Shown piece by piece: positions 8,601 to 16,260 of a stretch of 40,105 nt of DNA (positions are counted from its first letter, which is position 1; each line of letters opens with the position of its first letter). The stretch is from a virus. Location: IMG/VR virus record IMGVR_UViG_3300037961_000857, positions 1 through 40,105 of that record. One strand, 5' to 3'. The notes under the pieces are model-generated. The model ran no database searches, was not told the origin of the DNA, and worked only from the letters and a program-made list of their open reading frames with translations. A program made the position numbers and the translations under genes.

Positions 8601-10272
8601 CAGTTAAATCTCCACCAACAATTACATTACCTGTAGTAGTAACTGTAGCAAAATCAACATCTGCATTTGTTGCAACTGATTGTCCAATCGCAACTGTAGG
8701 TGTAGCACCTTCACCTGAGTTATTACTTAAAGTAACACCAGTTCCTGCTACTAAACTATCAACATAATCTCCTGTTGTATCTGTGCTTAAAGCAACTGAG
8801 TTTGCTGCAACTGTTAAAGCAATAGAAGTATTGCCTAAATTGGTCATAGTTCCTGAACCAGTTACATCTCCTGTAAATGTTAAAGTAGGGTCATTGACAT
8901 TAAAATCTAAAGTTCCATCACCATCTTCATAAGTTACACTAATACCACTTTCAGTATTAGAAGAAACCATCGCACCTACAGTATCTTGTACAACTTCTGT
9001 TAGGTCTATGTTTGCTGTACCGTCAAAAGATACACCATGTATTGTTCTTGCTGTTTCAAGAGCTGTAGCTGTAGCTGCATTTCCTGTTGTGTCTTGGTTT
9101 AGTGTTCCAATAGTAAAGTCTAAAGTACCATCACCATCTTGATATGTTACAGTAATACCACTCTCAGTATTACTAGATACCATAGCACCTACTATGTCTT
9201 GAACTTGTTCTGAAGTAAGAGTTGCTTCAATCTTAGAATCTAATTGTGTTTGTATATTTGATGTAACACCATCAAGATAATCAAATTCAGTAGATGTAAC
9301 TCCTGTAGCATGTAAAGTATCTAAATAATTTAATTCTGTTACACTACCAGTATAGCCATCTAAAACATTTATTTCTGCAGCAGTAGCTGTAACTCCATCA
9401 AGAATGTTTAACTCTGCTGTTGTACTTGTAACTCCATCTAGTATATTTAACTCTGATGCTGTGCTTGTTACACCATCAAGAATGTTTAACTCTGCTGTAG
9501 TTGATGTAACACCATCAAGAAGATTAAGTTCTGTAGCAGTTGCTGTAACACCGTCAAGTATGTTTAGTTCTGCAGTAGTTGAAGTAACTCCATCAAGAAG
9601 ATTAAGTTCTGTAGCAGTTGCTGTAACTCCATCAAGAATATTTAATTCTGCAGCAGTCGATGTAATTGCAGTATCACCTAAAGTAATACCATCTAAATAT
9701 GCAATACCATCAACATATAAATTTCTCCACTCTTGGGTTGTCGAACCTAAGTCATAAGTATTGTCGTCATCTGGTATAATGTGTGAATCTACATCTGCTC
9801 CAAAAACTACATTATCTGAGGCAGAATCACCTAATGTTAATGTACCTCCATTAAAAGTTGAAGTACCTGTAACAGTTAAATTACCTCCTACTGCTACATT
9901 TCCTGTAGTTGTAATTGCATCTATGTAAGCATTTTTAAAATATAAAGAACTAGTACCTATATCAATGTCGCTATCTGTGACAGGTGCGATAACTCCATTT
10001 CCTATATATAATTGTTGTACTGAGCTACTTGAATCATCTATCCAAAATTCAATGTGGTCATTTGATGTATCTATTAATACTTTATTTAAAGGGGTAACTA
10101 GCCCTGCATCTCCTATAACACCGATAACAGGCCCTTCGGCTGCTGTTCCATCGTGTTTATGTCCTGTTTCATTATGAAAAGTGTTTGCTATTGCATTATA
10201 TTCATTATTAAATATAGCTGCTGTGATGGTATCTCCATCTGCAAACGAACTTTGTCGTGTATATCCTGCCAT
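5689..10272 (-). CDS. collagen-like tail fibre with C-terminal S74-type intramolecular chaperone
   Basis: This is a 1527-residue fibre. Residues 1-60 look like a virion-attachment region. Residues about 60-200 and 300-820 are beta-rich and Thr/Ser/Gly-rich. Residues about 202-300 hold tandem 11-residue repeats of the type T-A-x-E-L-N-x-L-D-G-V. Residues about 826-1371 are Gly-X-Y collagen sequence, mostly GPT, with about 15 lysine blocks of the form GSKGQKGE. It is broken once by a roughly 50-residue non-collagen domain (about 1031-1081) and by a small phase slip (GVDGAASDG). The C-terminal part has the S74 self-cleavage motif Ser1410-Asp-Ala-Arg-Leu-Lys, followed by about 117 residues ending in a helical coiled coil. 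S74 domains trimerise fibres and are then cut off. A collagen triple helix also needs three chains, so a trimer is expected. All the GSK/GQK lysines are in Y positions, as lysyl hydroxylases require. Modification by the enzyme at 2932-4761 is inferred. Confidence 0.93.
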   Translation of the reverse strand: MAGYTRQSSFADGDTITAAIFNNEYNAIANTFHNETGHKHDGTAAEGPVIGVIGDAGLVTPLNKVLIDTSNDHIEFWIDDSSSSVQQLYIGNGVIAPVTDSDIDIGTSSLYFKNAYIDAITTTGNVAVGGNLTVTGTSTFNGGTLTLGDSASDNVVFGADVDSHIIPDDDNTYDLGSTTQEWRNLYVDGIAYLDGITLGDTAITSTAAELNILDGVTATATELNLLDGVTSTTAELNILDGVTATATELNLLDGVTSTTAELNILDGVTSTASELNILDGVTSTTAELNILDGVTATAAEINVLDGYTGSVTELNYLDTLHATGVTSTEFDYLDGVTSNIQTQLDSKIEATLTSEQVQDIVGAMVSSNTESGITVTYQDGDGTLDFTIGTLNQDTTGNAATATALETARTIHGVSFDGTANIDLTEVVQDTVGAMVSSNTESGISVTYEDGDGTLDFNVNDPTLTFTGDVTGSGTMTNLGNTSIALTVAANSVALSTDTTGDYVDSLVAGTGVTLSNNSGEGATPTVAIGQSVATNADVDFATVTTTGNVIVGGDLTVSGNTTTLNTATLDVEDQNITLNKGSGDTSGSADGAGITIQDAVNSSTDASIAWSAANDNFVFSHEVVAPSLDISGNVDIDGTLETDALTINGTASVPFESADHSKLDGIEASADVTDTTNVTAAGALMDSELASIADVKALDQSVISGASPTFSTANFTDASNKRLMTDAQETKLDSVESNATADQTASEIRTLVDSASDSNVFTDADHTKLDGIEASADVTDATNVGSSLTAFPTGTDAASSDLVPYYDVTAGAWEKSTVTNLALQGSKGQKGEVGSTGPTGPTGPTGPTGSTGPTGPTGAKGQKGEEGDQGATGPTGSTGPTGPTGPSGSNGSKGQKGEVGATGPAGSNGSNGSKGQKGEAGVDGAASDGSKGQKGEVGSTGGTGPTGPQGSTGPTGPTGPTGSNGSDGSKGQKGEVGSTGPTGPTGSTGPQGSTGSKGQKGEVGSTGPTGPNGPTGPTGPTGPTGPTGSTGTGITMEGQVAGTGNLPSSGNTKGDAYIVQADDSLHIWDGSQWVSGGSIQGPTGATGPTGPTGPTGPTGPSGSNGSNGSDGSKGQKGEVGSTGSTGPTGPSGSNGSDGSKGQKGQTGSTGGTGPTGPTGPSGSNGSKGQKGEVGSTGSTGPTGPTGPSGSNGSNGSKGQKGEVGATGGTGPTGPTGPSGSNGSNGSKGQKGQTGSTGGTGPTGPTGPTGPSGSNGSNGSKGQKGEVGSTGPTGPTGPSGSNGSNGSKGQKGQKGAAGGTGPTGPTGPTGPGGSIGPTGSTGPTGPTGSGGQKGQKGVTGSTGPTGSSGPTGPTGPSGGTGPTGPTGPTGPSGGFTTNSNAQVNSLGAGTAGSGTAGEIRATNNITAFYSDARLKDFEGTIPNALEKVVQLSGYYFRENEVAKGLGYDNDKRQVGVSAQEVQAVLPEVVTEAPIDDQYLTVWYEKLVPLLIEAIKELAINSHPPKCLEDMEGYEDLLARIEELENDG
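6160..7797 (-). repeat. collagen-coding Gly-X-Y repeat tract
   Basis: This part of the fibre gene is a 9-bp-based repeat (Gly-Pro-Thr and Gly-Ser/Asn/Lys codons) of roughly 1.6 kb, interrupted at about 7030-7180 by non-repetitive sequence. The lysine blocks recur about every 30-60 residues and are very alike at DNA level, so recombination between copies could lengthen or shorten the fibre. The repeats also create long antisense frames that are not genes. Confidence 0.9.
9370..9670 (-). repeat. tandem 33-bp repeats coding ELNxLDGV units in the fibre
   Basis: About nine in-frame copies of an 11-residue unit with the core ELN-hydrophobic-LDGV are read on the minus strand, alternating Thr/Ser/Ala linkers. 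The regular period suggests a repeated beta or beta-helix turn in the shaft between the attachment region and the collagen part. This motif type is common in marine phage fibres. Confidence 0.8.
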
Positions 10273-10275
10273 TTT

Positions 10276-11904
10276 TTATCTCCTACCTGAAGGTACATAA
10301 TCTACAAAAAAACCGTTTATGGTGTATGGGCTTCTTGTATCATCACTTCTAAATCTAAACATATTACTGTGTCCACTTCCTTGTAATTGTTGTCTTACTA
10401 AAGGTTTTTCTGTAGCTCCAAAAACTGCTGTACCAAAAGTTGATGTAGCTAATCCAAATATTGAAGGTGGTGGTATTCTATCTAATGTAATGTCTGAGGG
10501 TTGAGGATGGTTTACATCATCATAATTATATCTAACTCTTAAAATAGGTATTACCTCTCCTTCTGGTCCAAAAGAAATCTTCATAAAATGAAGAGTCTTT
10601 AATGTTCCTAAATCTCCGTAATCTATATCTGGAGTTTGATAAACAGCCGTTACATTTGAGCCATCAAAACTATTTCCTTCATCGTGTTTAAATACTTTTC
10701 CTGATAAATCTCCGTGAAAGTATTGTTCTAAGCCATCAGAATTAAAACCTGCTGTAATAGAAGGAGCTTGTATTCCTAATGTTTCTGACCATTGAAAGCC
10801 TGCATTAGGATTAGCTGTTGAACCTGGTCTTAATGTTCCTATGATTCCTCTTGAGTTTGCAACTGTATCTGCTCCTTCATTTACATAGAATAATCTATAT
10901 TGAGACCTATCCCCTATTACTACACTTGATATAGTGTAAGTATTAATTTTTCTAGCTATGTCTTGTACTAATGGTTGTATTTGTTTACTAATACTACTTA
11001 ATTCAATATCGCCAATTCTTGATGTACCAGCAACTGTTCTAAAACCATCTGGTGCTAAAAATATCAAGTCACCAGCAATCTCTTGAATGCTTTGTCCATC
11101 TAAACACCCTACGTTGTCTGTTACTGGAACTACTGCAATATTACTAGAATCATTTATATTTATTAATTTTTGAATACTGTTCTTACCAAATATAAATAAT
11201 TCATTACGGAAACTTTTAATTCCAACTACAGCATCTTCAAGTGTTATATTACCTGCTGTAGCTGCAGAAAAATTATTTACTTCGTTAGTCCCACTATAGT
11301 AAATAGTATTTTTATTTGTACTATCTCCTGCAACTACGAAATGTTTATCATGTATAGTTCCTAACTTAGGTGCTACAGTTCCTGAGATTGTAATTTCTTC
11401 TGCTTGAAAAGTTCTACTTGTTAAAGCTCCTGTTCCTTCCATTCTAAATCTGAATGGTTTATTAGCTCCGTCAGTTATTAACAAATCACCATAATCACTA
11501 GAACCTTCATAAATATCAAAACTACATTGAGTTTGACCTGTTCTAGCACTTATACTTCTACCTGTAAAGGTTGAGTAATTATCTCCACTTGAAGATACAC
11601 TTGCTCTATTTATTTGTAGCCAACTAGTTCCATCTTGGCTAAAAAATATTCCAGTTCCTGAACAAGCTATTACACCGTCTGCGTAAACATGTAATCCTAA
11701 TATTTTATTTGTGCCGTTAGGATTAACAGCATTATCTCCCCCAAATCTAGTATATCCACTTATTCTTCTATAGCCACCTTCTGTTCCTACCTCAAAATTT
11801 CTAAGAGTTGTAGCAAAGCCTGGAGTTTTTAGTAAGCCTAATGAGTTAGTAGATTTAATTAATCCACCTTCACAAGCTACTGTATAAGGCTGGGAGTTTG
11901 CCAT
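10276..11904 (-). CDS. tail nozzle-like protein (gp12/stabilisation protein type)
   Basis: The protein has 542 residues and is almost wholly beta-rich. It starts with a PYTVACEGGL-type N-terminus and an RISGYTRFG segment, both common in podovirus tail nozzle or stabilisation proteins. Repeated short strand-turn patterns through residues 60-420 are compatible with a beta-propeller. It is translated just before the fibre gene and directly after the adaptor, the usual order of adaptor, nozzle, fibre in short-tailed phages. Its start overlaps the adaptor stop. No catalytic residues are evident. The role is assigned mainly from synteny and size. Confidence 0.65.
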   Translation of the reverse strand: MANSQPYTVACEGGLIKSTNSLGLLKTPGFATTLRNFEVGTEGGYRRISGYTRFGGDNAVNPNGTNKILGLHVYADGVIACSGTGIFFSQDGTSWLQINRASVSSSGDNYSTFTGRSISARTGQTQCSFDIYEGSSDYGDLLITDGANKPFRFRMEGTGALTSRTFQAEEITISGTVAPKLGTIHDKHFVVAGDSTNKNTIYYSGTNEVNNFSAATAGNITLEDAVVGIKSFRNELFIFGKNSIQKLININDSSNIAVVPVTDNVGCLDGQSIQEIAGDLIFLAPDGFRTVAGTSRIGDIELSSISKQIQPLVQDIARKINTYTISSVVIGDRSQYRLFYVNEGADTVANSRGIIGTLRPGSTANPNAGFQWSETLGIQAPSITAGFNSDGLEQYFHGDLSGKVFKHDEGNSFDGSNVTAVYQTPDIDYGDLGTLKTLHFMKISFGPEGEVIPILRVRYNYDDVNHPQPSDITLDRIPPPSIFGLATSTFGTAVFGATEKPLVRQQLQGSGHSNMFRFRSDDTRSPYTINGFFVDYVPSGRR

Positions 11905-12671
11905 TAGAAATAAAGCCTATCGTCAGTTATAGCTTTAGGTTGAGGATTTAAAAGATTTGACTTCATATGTTTCATACCTTTTTTAAAATCTTCTAAAGCA
12001 AAAGCTGCTTGTTGAGGGCTATCTTTAAATTGCCATACATAGTATCTAGTTCTAGCTGTAATTACATTTGAGTATTGTTCTGGAAAAGCTATAGTATCTC
12101 CGTGTGCTGATAAAGCTGTTGGTTTATTAAATGCATAAAAATGAACATTATAAACTTTATCAGGTATAGGACTTAATCCAAACTTTCTATTATCAGGACT
12201 TCTATATACTCTAATAGGTTCTCCAAAACTTTGTGAATCAGCATCATCTAAATTTTCTTGGTCTCTATAGTATCTAGTCCATTCATCTAGTGTTACAAAC
12301 TTTAAACCTTTAGATACGTATGGAGCAGATTCTCCTGATACATTTACTGTTGTAATAAAAAAATCATCCCAATCTATTGAAGCATAATCTGTTGTTATAC
12401 TTGAACTATCTGCTTTTAGTGTGTACCATCTTGTCCCTGCTACTGTTGCTACTGTAACATTTCCATAAAAAGGGTCTGTACCTCCACTAACTCCAGCACT
12501 AAAAAAAGGTAACTGTGGTTCTTCATTAGCAATGTCAAATATAGATTTATTAATAGAATCTTTTACAAATTGTTGAAGACCCACAGCATCTCCAAAGTTT
12601 GCAGCAGTTAAAGGAATTTCATTAAGTTCTCTTAATGCTTGATTTGTTAATTCTAAATATGTTGTTGCCAT
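11904..12671 (-). CDS. head-tail adaptor (tail tubular protein A-like)
   Basis: The 255-residue protein begins with TYLELTNQALRELNE, a helical opening typical of podovirus adaptor proteins (T7 gp11 / P22 gp4 type). The central part has a FALE-type helix near the C-terminus and Tyr/Trp-rich strands. It lies between the capsid cluster and the nozzle-like gene, which is the expected place. Its ATG overlaps the stop of the 48-residue gene by one base, and its stop overlaps the nozzle start. It would dock on the portal and link it to the tail. Confidence 0.7.
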   Translation of the reverse strand: MATTYLELTNQALRELNEIPLTAANFGDAVGLQQFVKDSINKSIFDIANEEPQLPFFSAGVSGGTDPFYGNVTVATVAGTRWYTLKADSSSITTDYASIDWDDFFITTVNVSGESAPYVSKGLKFVTLDEWTRYYRDQENLDDADSQSFGEPIRVYRSPDNRKFGLSPIPDKVYNVHFYAFNKPTALSAHGDTIAFPEQYSNVITARTRYYVWQFKDSPQQAAFALEDFKKGMKHMKSNLLNPQPKAITDDRLYF

Positions 12672-12817
12672 TACTTTTTATGTACCTTTTGAATTGGAAA
12701 ATTTGCAGTCAAGCTTGCACCTTTATGTTTTACAAACTTTCCTTTGTGTTTCATTAATTTAAAACCACCTTTCGGTTGTTTCATCCAATGATAGCCTTTT
12801 GGTGCTTTAACTTTCAT
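12671..12817 (-). CDS. small basic protein, 48 residues
   Basis: The frame runs from an ATG (complement at 12815-12817) to a stop at 12671-12673 that overlaps the adaptor start by one base. The protein is rich in Lys, His and Gly, with the opening MKVKAPKGYHWMK. The start follows the stop of the 105-residue gene by one base. Small Lys-rich proteins of this kind are frequent between the capsid and adaptor genes of marine phages. A nucleic-acid-binding or capsid role is possible but unproven. Confidence 0.65.
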   Translation of the reverse strand: MKVKAPKGYHWMKQPKGGFKLMKHKGKFVKHKGASLTANFPIQKVHKK

Positions 12818-12818
12818 A

Positions 12819-13136
12819 TTAACAAGGTTTTGCTTTAGGCATTGCGTTTACCATGCCACCATGTCCATAAGCTTTTCTAACTGAGCCACCTTTTTTTAAT
12901 TTCATTTTAGGTTGCATAGTTGCTGTTTTCTTAGCCATGACTTCGCCACCACCATATTTACCAGCTCTTCTAGCTTGTCTTCTTGCTTTACCTTTAGCCA
13001 TAGCATTACCTATACCATCAACTGCTTTACCAACTAATTTTCCTTTAGCTTTAGCAACTTCAGACTGTCCTCCAGTAGCTCCAGCTAGTAAAATTCTTCC
13101 AGCTAACTTAGCCTTTTCTTTTCTTGTTCTTGCCAT
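12819..13136 (-). CDS. basic Lys/Ala/Gly-rich small protein downstream of the capsid gene
   Basis: The protein has 105 residues and a very high Lys/Arg content (MARTRKEKAKLAGR start, RRQARRAGK in the middle), with Gly-rich turns and a single Cys at the end. It starts after an A-rich spacer with a GGGG ribosome-binding element and follows the capsid terminator at 13156-13184. No family is recognised. The basic composition suggests binding to DNA inside the head or to the capsid surface. The antisense frame over it is a composition artefact. Confidence 0.65.
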   Translation of the reverse strand: MARTRKEKAKLAGRILLAGATGGQSEVAKAKGKLVGKAVDGIGNAMAKGKARRQARRAGKYGGGEVMAKKTATMQPKMKLKKGGSVRKAYGHGGMVNAMPKAKPC

Positions 13137-13155
13137 TTTTTTCCCCTTAAATTTA

Positions 13156-13184
13156 AAAAGTCGGAGGAGTCCGAAGACTCCCCC
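13156..13184 (-). terminator. UUCG-loop terminator after the major capsid gene
   Basis: Read leftwards, a perfect 6-bp stem (GGAGTC/GACTCC) is closed by a TTCG tetraloop and followed by CTCCGACTTTTT. It lies 10 bp after the capsid stop. UUCG loops are exceptionally stable. The T run is short, so it may end only part of the transcripts and lower the level of later genes relative to capsid. Confidence 0.7.
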
Positions 13185-13193
13185 TAGTTGTTA

Positions 13194-14168
13194 TTAATCA
13201 ATAACGTAAAAAGCACTTACTAATGCTTCTGGTCTAAGAACTTTTGCTCCATAGACGTGAAGACCTCTAACGATGTCACCAAAAGAACTTGGGTCTCTGA
13301 TAACTTCTGTTGAAAGGATTGTGTTAGCAGTTGCTGTTGAACTCATATGTCCAGCCATAACTTTACCACTTGCATTTGATGTAGCAGCGATGTTGTTAGA
13401 TTTGTACATATCGAATCCTCTTAGTTTTCCACTTGATACTAAGCCATTTCTAATAGAACCTTGACCTGCGTTAAAATCAACAGATAATAGCTTTGAACCA
13501 GATTTACCTAGTTCTTCATAGAATTGTGGGCCAGCGACAAACCATCTACCTTCTTCAGGTACATTTTGGTCGTCTAATTTTCTAGCCATTCTAGCCATTA
13601 AATCTAATGCATCAACACCAGTTCCGTCAGAACCTAATAGGTCGACTGAATTAGTTGCATGAGTCATTGTTGCATCTGCAGTTGAACTATCTGAACCAAT
13701 TATATGGTCAGGTGAACTTGCAGATACACCAGAAAACATAGTAGCTAATACTGCAGCATCATATGAATCTTTCAATGCATATGCAGCAGAACTTGAAGCT
13801 ACTTCTTTGAAGTTGACGTGTGACATGTTAGTTTCAATATCATCTACGATGAATTTGAAAGCTTTAGCACTATCAACAACTAAGTTGATTTCTTGGTCTG
13901 TTAATTTTGTTGCAGAAGTGTCAGAACCTCTAGTATAATCTGATACTGAGATTACTGGTTCTTTGATAATTTTTACTGAGTCTCCATAAGCAGATATTTC
14001 ACCAGCATAGTCGGTGTTAGTTATTCCTTCTATCACACTCGCTTTTCTGAAAAAGTTTAAAACCTTTCTAGAGTAAACGGAAGGTAAGAAATAACTATTA
14101 GTTTGTCCACTTACGGAGTTAGCAAAGTTAGCATTAGTATCTGTACTTGGTTCAAAATATTGAGCCAT
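13194..14168 (-). CDS. major capsid protein
   Basis: This 324-residue protein directly follows the scaffold gene. It has the composition of podovirus capsid proteins: few Cys, balanced alpha/beta pattern, an N-terminal arm with FLPSVYSRKVLNFFRK at about 27-42, and a central VVDSAKAFKFIVDDIE segment. Length and gene order (portal, scaffold, capsid, adaptor) match T7-like capsid proteins of the HK97 fold. A good ribosome-binding element (AGGAG) precedes the ATG at 14166-14168. It is followed by a strong hairpin terminator, consistent with high expression. Confidence 0.88.
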   Translation of the reverse strand: MAQYFEPSTDTNANFANSVSGQTNSYFLPSVYSRKVLNFFRKASVIEGITNTDYAGEISAYGDSVKIIKEPVISVSDYTRGSDTSATKLTDQEINLVVDSAKAFKFIVDDIETNMSHVNFKEVASSSAAYALKDSYDAAVLATMFSGVSASSPDHIIGSDSSTADATMTHATNSVDLLGSDGTGVDALDLMARMARKLDDQNVPEEGRWFVAGPQFYEELGKSGSKLLSVDFNAGQGSIRNGLVSSGKLRGFDMYKSNNIAATSNASGKVMAGHMSSTATANTILSTEVIRDPSSFGDIVRGLHVYGAKVLRPEALVSAFYVID

Positions 14169-14194
14169 GATACTTCTCCTGTAATTAAATTAAG

Positions 14195-15073
14195 TTAATC
14201 TCTGATAATCCTGCCTTGTTGCATGGCTTCTGATATTTCACTTTCGTATTTATCAAACTCATCCATACTAAGACTGGCTATCTCCTTTTCTGTCCATACT
14301 TTCTCTTGCCTTGGTTCAACAGTTGTTGTTTTAGTTGAAACCATATCAGCAGCAGAATTTATGGACGGTGAATTAGCCTTTGAAGCTGTTGGAGCTTCTA
14401 TGCCTAAATCTTTTTTAAATAAATCTAAAGCACGTGATGCTAAATCAGCATCTTCAGCATTGTTATAAATCCAATCCTGGATAGACTGAGGTTGTTCTTT
14501 AGCCCAACTATGAAAATCATCACTATTGCGAATATCATCAAAGTCAGGATGTCTTTCTCTCAATCTTCTTTCTGCCTCACCTTTACGTAGCTTTATTTCA
14601 TTTCCTTGTAATTCTGCTATCTTATCTTCTAAGATTTTAGTTTTTTCATCACTTTGTAAATGAGCTACCGTTTCTGCGACTGCATAGAAATCAGGATGCT
14701 CTTGTTTAAACTTTTCAAGTTCTTCTACAGACTTGGGAGGTACGTAGTTAGCTTGTGCTTGGCTTCGTAGCTCTTGCTCTTTAGTTTTAAACTCTTCAAG
14801 CTTTGCATCATAATGTCTCTTTAAGTCATCATAACGTTTTTTATAGTCAGGCTTCTTATAGGGAGTTAACTCCTCCTTCTTAGATTCTAACTCTTCAGTA
14901 TTAACATTCTCAGCTTGAGTTATGTCATTACTATCGTATAATTTATTCTGAGGTTGCTCAAAGAATAAAGTATCATTTGCTGACACAAAAGGTTTATCCT
15001 CTTGTGTGTGCCAAGATTTTTTTTGATTATAAGGATTTGGCTGCTCCTCTTTTTGTCTAACTTCTTCAGACAT
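14195..15073 (-). CDS. capsid scaffolding protein
   Basis: The 292-residue protein is highly charged and mostly helical. The N-terminal 60 residues are Gln/Asn/Glu-rich, a coiled coil spans about 65-165, and the C-terminus is acidic with a DEFDKYESEI-type helix. There is no enzyme motif. It sits directly before the major capsid gene. Length, charge, helical content and position are all typical of a scaffolding protein that guides procapsid assembly and then leaves. A strong GGAGAG ribosome-binding site precedes the ATG. Three related repeat elements lie just upstream. Confidence 0.82.
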   Translation of the reverse strand: MSEEVRQKEEQPNPYNQKKSWHTQEDKPFVSANDTLFFEQPQNKLYDSNDITQAENVNTEELESKKEELTPYKKPDYKKRYDDLKRHYDAKLEEFKTKEQELRSQAQANYVPPKSVEELEKFKQEHPDFYAVAETVAHLQSDEKTKILEDKIAELQGNEIKLRKGEAERRLRERHPDFDDIRNSDDFHSWAKEQPQSIQDWIYNNAEDADLASRALDLFKKDLGIEAPTASKANSPSINSAADMVSTKTTTVEPRQEKVWTEKEIASLSMDEFDKYESEISEAMQQGRIIRD

Positions 15074-15089
15074 AATTCTCTCCTTACTC

Positions 15090-15190
15090 AGGGCTTTTGT
15101 TTACAAGGTAGCTCTTTGTCGACAAGAGGGCTTGTATTGTAAAGGTAGCCTTTCTGGTGCTATGTAGGGGCTATATAATATAGGTAGCCT
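15090..15190 (-). repeat. three spaced direct repeats with hairpin potential upstream of scaffold gene
   Basis: This 125-bp gap between genes holds three copies of a 23-25 bp element at 15090-15112, 15127-15150 and 15166-15190, spaced 37-39 bp apart. On the plus strand each starts AGGG(G)CT and ends AGGTAGC. In each, GGCT near one end can pair with AGC(C) near the other. Copies 2 and 3 also carry short palindromes around the central TAG. The minus-strand core of copy 3 includes TATATTATATAG, which resembles a -10 region. A cluster of protein-binding sites, phage promoters or RNA hairpins controlling scaffold and capsid expression is possible. Confidence 0.6.
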
Positions 15191-15198
15191 ACGGTTAA

Positions 15199-15855
15199 TT
15201 ATCTGATAGGTATGCCACCTGAAATCATAGCATCAGCGATTCTCTTTTCAGTATCTTCAACTTCTGCTTTATTCAGGTCATAAGTTTTTTCAGGGTCATT
15301 AGAAAGAATTGTTTCCTCTCTAACATCATCCATCATATACCCACCAGCTCTTCTTGCTTGTCTTTCCAACGGAGCATCAGCTTCCATTTCGGCTTCTTCC
15401 ATCATTCTTTGCAGAACTTCAGGGCCAATTTGTTGCGTTGCTTTTGCTGTAAAAACAAACTCTCCGTCAGATAACCTTGCTGGTATGCTGTCGGAGACTC
15501 CTGAACCTGGACCTTCTACAGGACCAGACCCAGCAAATTCTGTTGCGACATCCATAACTTTGTCAAATATTTCGCTAAGTCTGTCGTCTTCTTCTAGTTT
15601 TTGTAATAAGTATTTTTCTTCGCTTTCAGATAAAGATTCTTCTACAACAAAGTCTAAATAATCATTTTCCATTTGTTCGTCAGATTTCATAGGTTCTGCT
15701 TCTGGCATTTCTTCTTTAGGTTCTTCTTTAGGTGCAATCATTATTGCAACTCCACCTTCATCAAAGCCCATTCTTTTTACTACTTCTGGTGCTTCTTCAG
15801 CAAGTTTTTTCAAACCTTCATTAGGTAGTTTATCTTTATCTAAAATTCCAGGCAT
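15199..15855 (-). CDS. acidic structural-region protein, conserved type in marine phages
   Basis: The 218-residue protein has a short N-terminal helix, a very acidic middle (about 40-100), then the motif SGVSDSIPARLSDGEFVFTA at about 119-138, and a QIGPEVLQRMMEEAE helix. I associate this SDSIPARLSDGEF motif with proteins of unknown function encoded near the portal in many marine phages. There is no catalytic signature. It lies between the portal cluster and scaffold, so it is probably made with head proteins. The function is unknown. Confidence 0.65.
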   Translation of the reverse strand: MPGILDKDKLPNEGLKKLAEEAPEVVKRMGFDEGGVAIMIAPKEEPKEEMPEAEPMKSDEQMENDYLDFVVEESLSESEEKYLLQKLEEDDRLSEIFDKVMDVATEFAGSGPVEGPGSGVSDSIPARLSDGEFVFTAKATQQIGPEVLQRMMEEAEMEADAPLERQARRAGGYMMDDVREETILSNDPEKTYDLNKAEVEDTEKRIADAMISGGIPIR

Positions 15856-15856
15856 A

Positions 15857-16033
15857 CTATTTCTCCTTTGCTCTTCCTATGTTTAAAGCAAACCAATCAA
15901 TAACTTTATAAGCTTTGCTTACTAAATTATCATCATGTGGTGTAGGTGTTAATGCAGCAATCATTGAACAGATTGAAACTATCCAAGGTACTACACCTAC
16001 TATTTTTAAAATTGTGTCTAATATATCTAACAT
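15857..16033 (-). CDS. small membrane protein, 58 residues
   Basis: The frame starts at an ATG (complement 16031-16033) that overlaps the preceding stop by one base (TAATG) and ends at 15857-15859, directly before the next gene. Residues 8-29 are hydrophobic and could span the membrane. They are followed by a TPTPHDD turn and a C-terminal helix, SKAYKVIDWFALNIGRAKEK. Proteins with this two-part pattern are common in the head-gene clusters of marine phages. A holin-like or head-associated role is possible. No function is assigned. Confidence 0.7.
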   Translation of the reverse strand: MLDILDTILKIVGVVPWIVSICSMIAALTPTPHDDNLVSKAYKVIDWFALNIGRAKEK

Positions 16034-16260
16034 TACTCTTCTCCTCTCGTTAATGCTTCTTTAATTTTTTCTGGTAAACTTTCTAAGTTATCCAGCAAAT
16101 TCATTTTCCCCTGGCATCGGTACATTACCTGTTCCGATTGTGCCACCACCAGTTCCTTGATTATCAAGTCCCTCTGGCTCTGTAGGTATTCCTTCAGGTC
16201 CTCCCATTGGGGATGGTTGACTAGGGGATTCAGTTTCTTCGCTAACGTTTTGTCCAGCAT
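16033..16260 (-). CDS. 75-residue helical protein, overlapping the portal gene out of frame
   Basis: The first 173 bp of this gene lie inside the 3' end of the portal gene in another frame; the last 55 bp are free. The product is helical and charged with a regular pattern (NHPQWEDLKEYLQ at about 15-27; LLDNLESLPEKIKEAL near the end), which reads like a real protein rather than an antisense or shadow frame. Its stop is coupled to the next start by TAATG. By contrast the portal end in the overlap is low-complexity Pro/Gly/Glu. Small helical proteins of this kind often follow portals in marine phages. The overlap may have forced the odd portal tail. Function unknown. Confidence 0.6.
   Translation of the reverse strand: MLDKTLAKKLNPLVNHPQWEDLKEYLQSQRDLIIKELVVAQSEQVMYRCQGKMNLLDNLESLPEKIKEALTRGEE

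Noticed and set aside
9404-9757. Plus-strand frame opposite the ELNxLDGV repeats
   Set aside because: It is an antisense shadow of a repeated coding sequence, with no start signal and no protein-like pattern.
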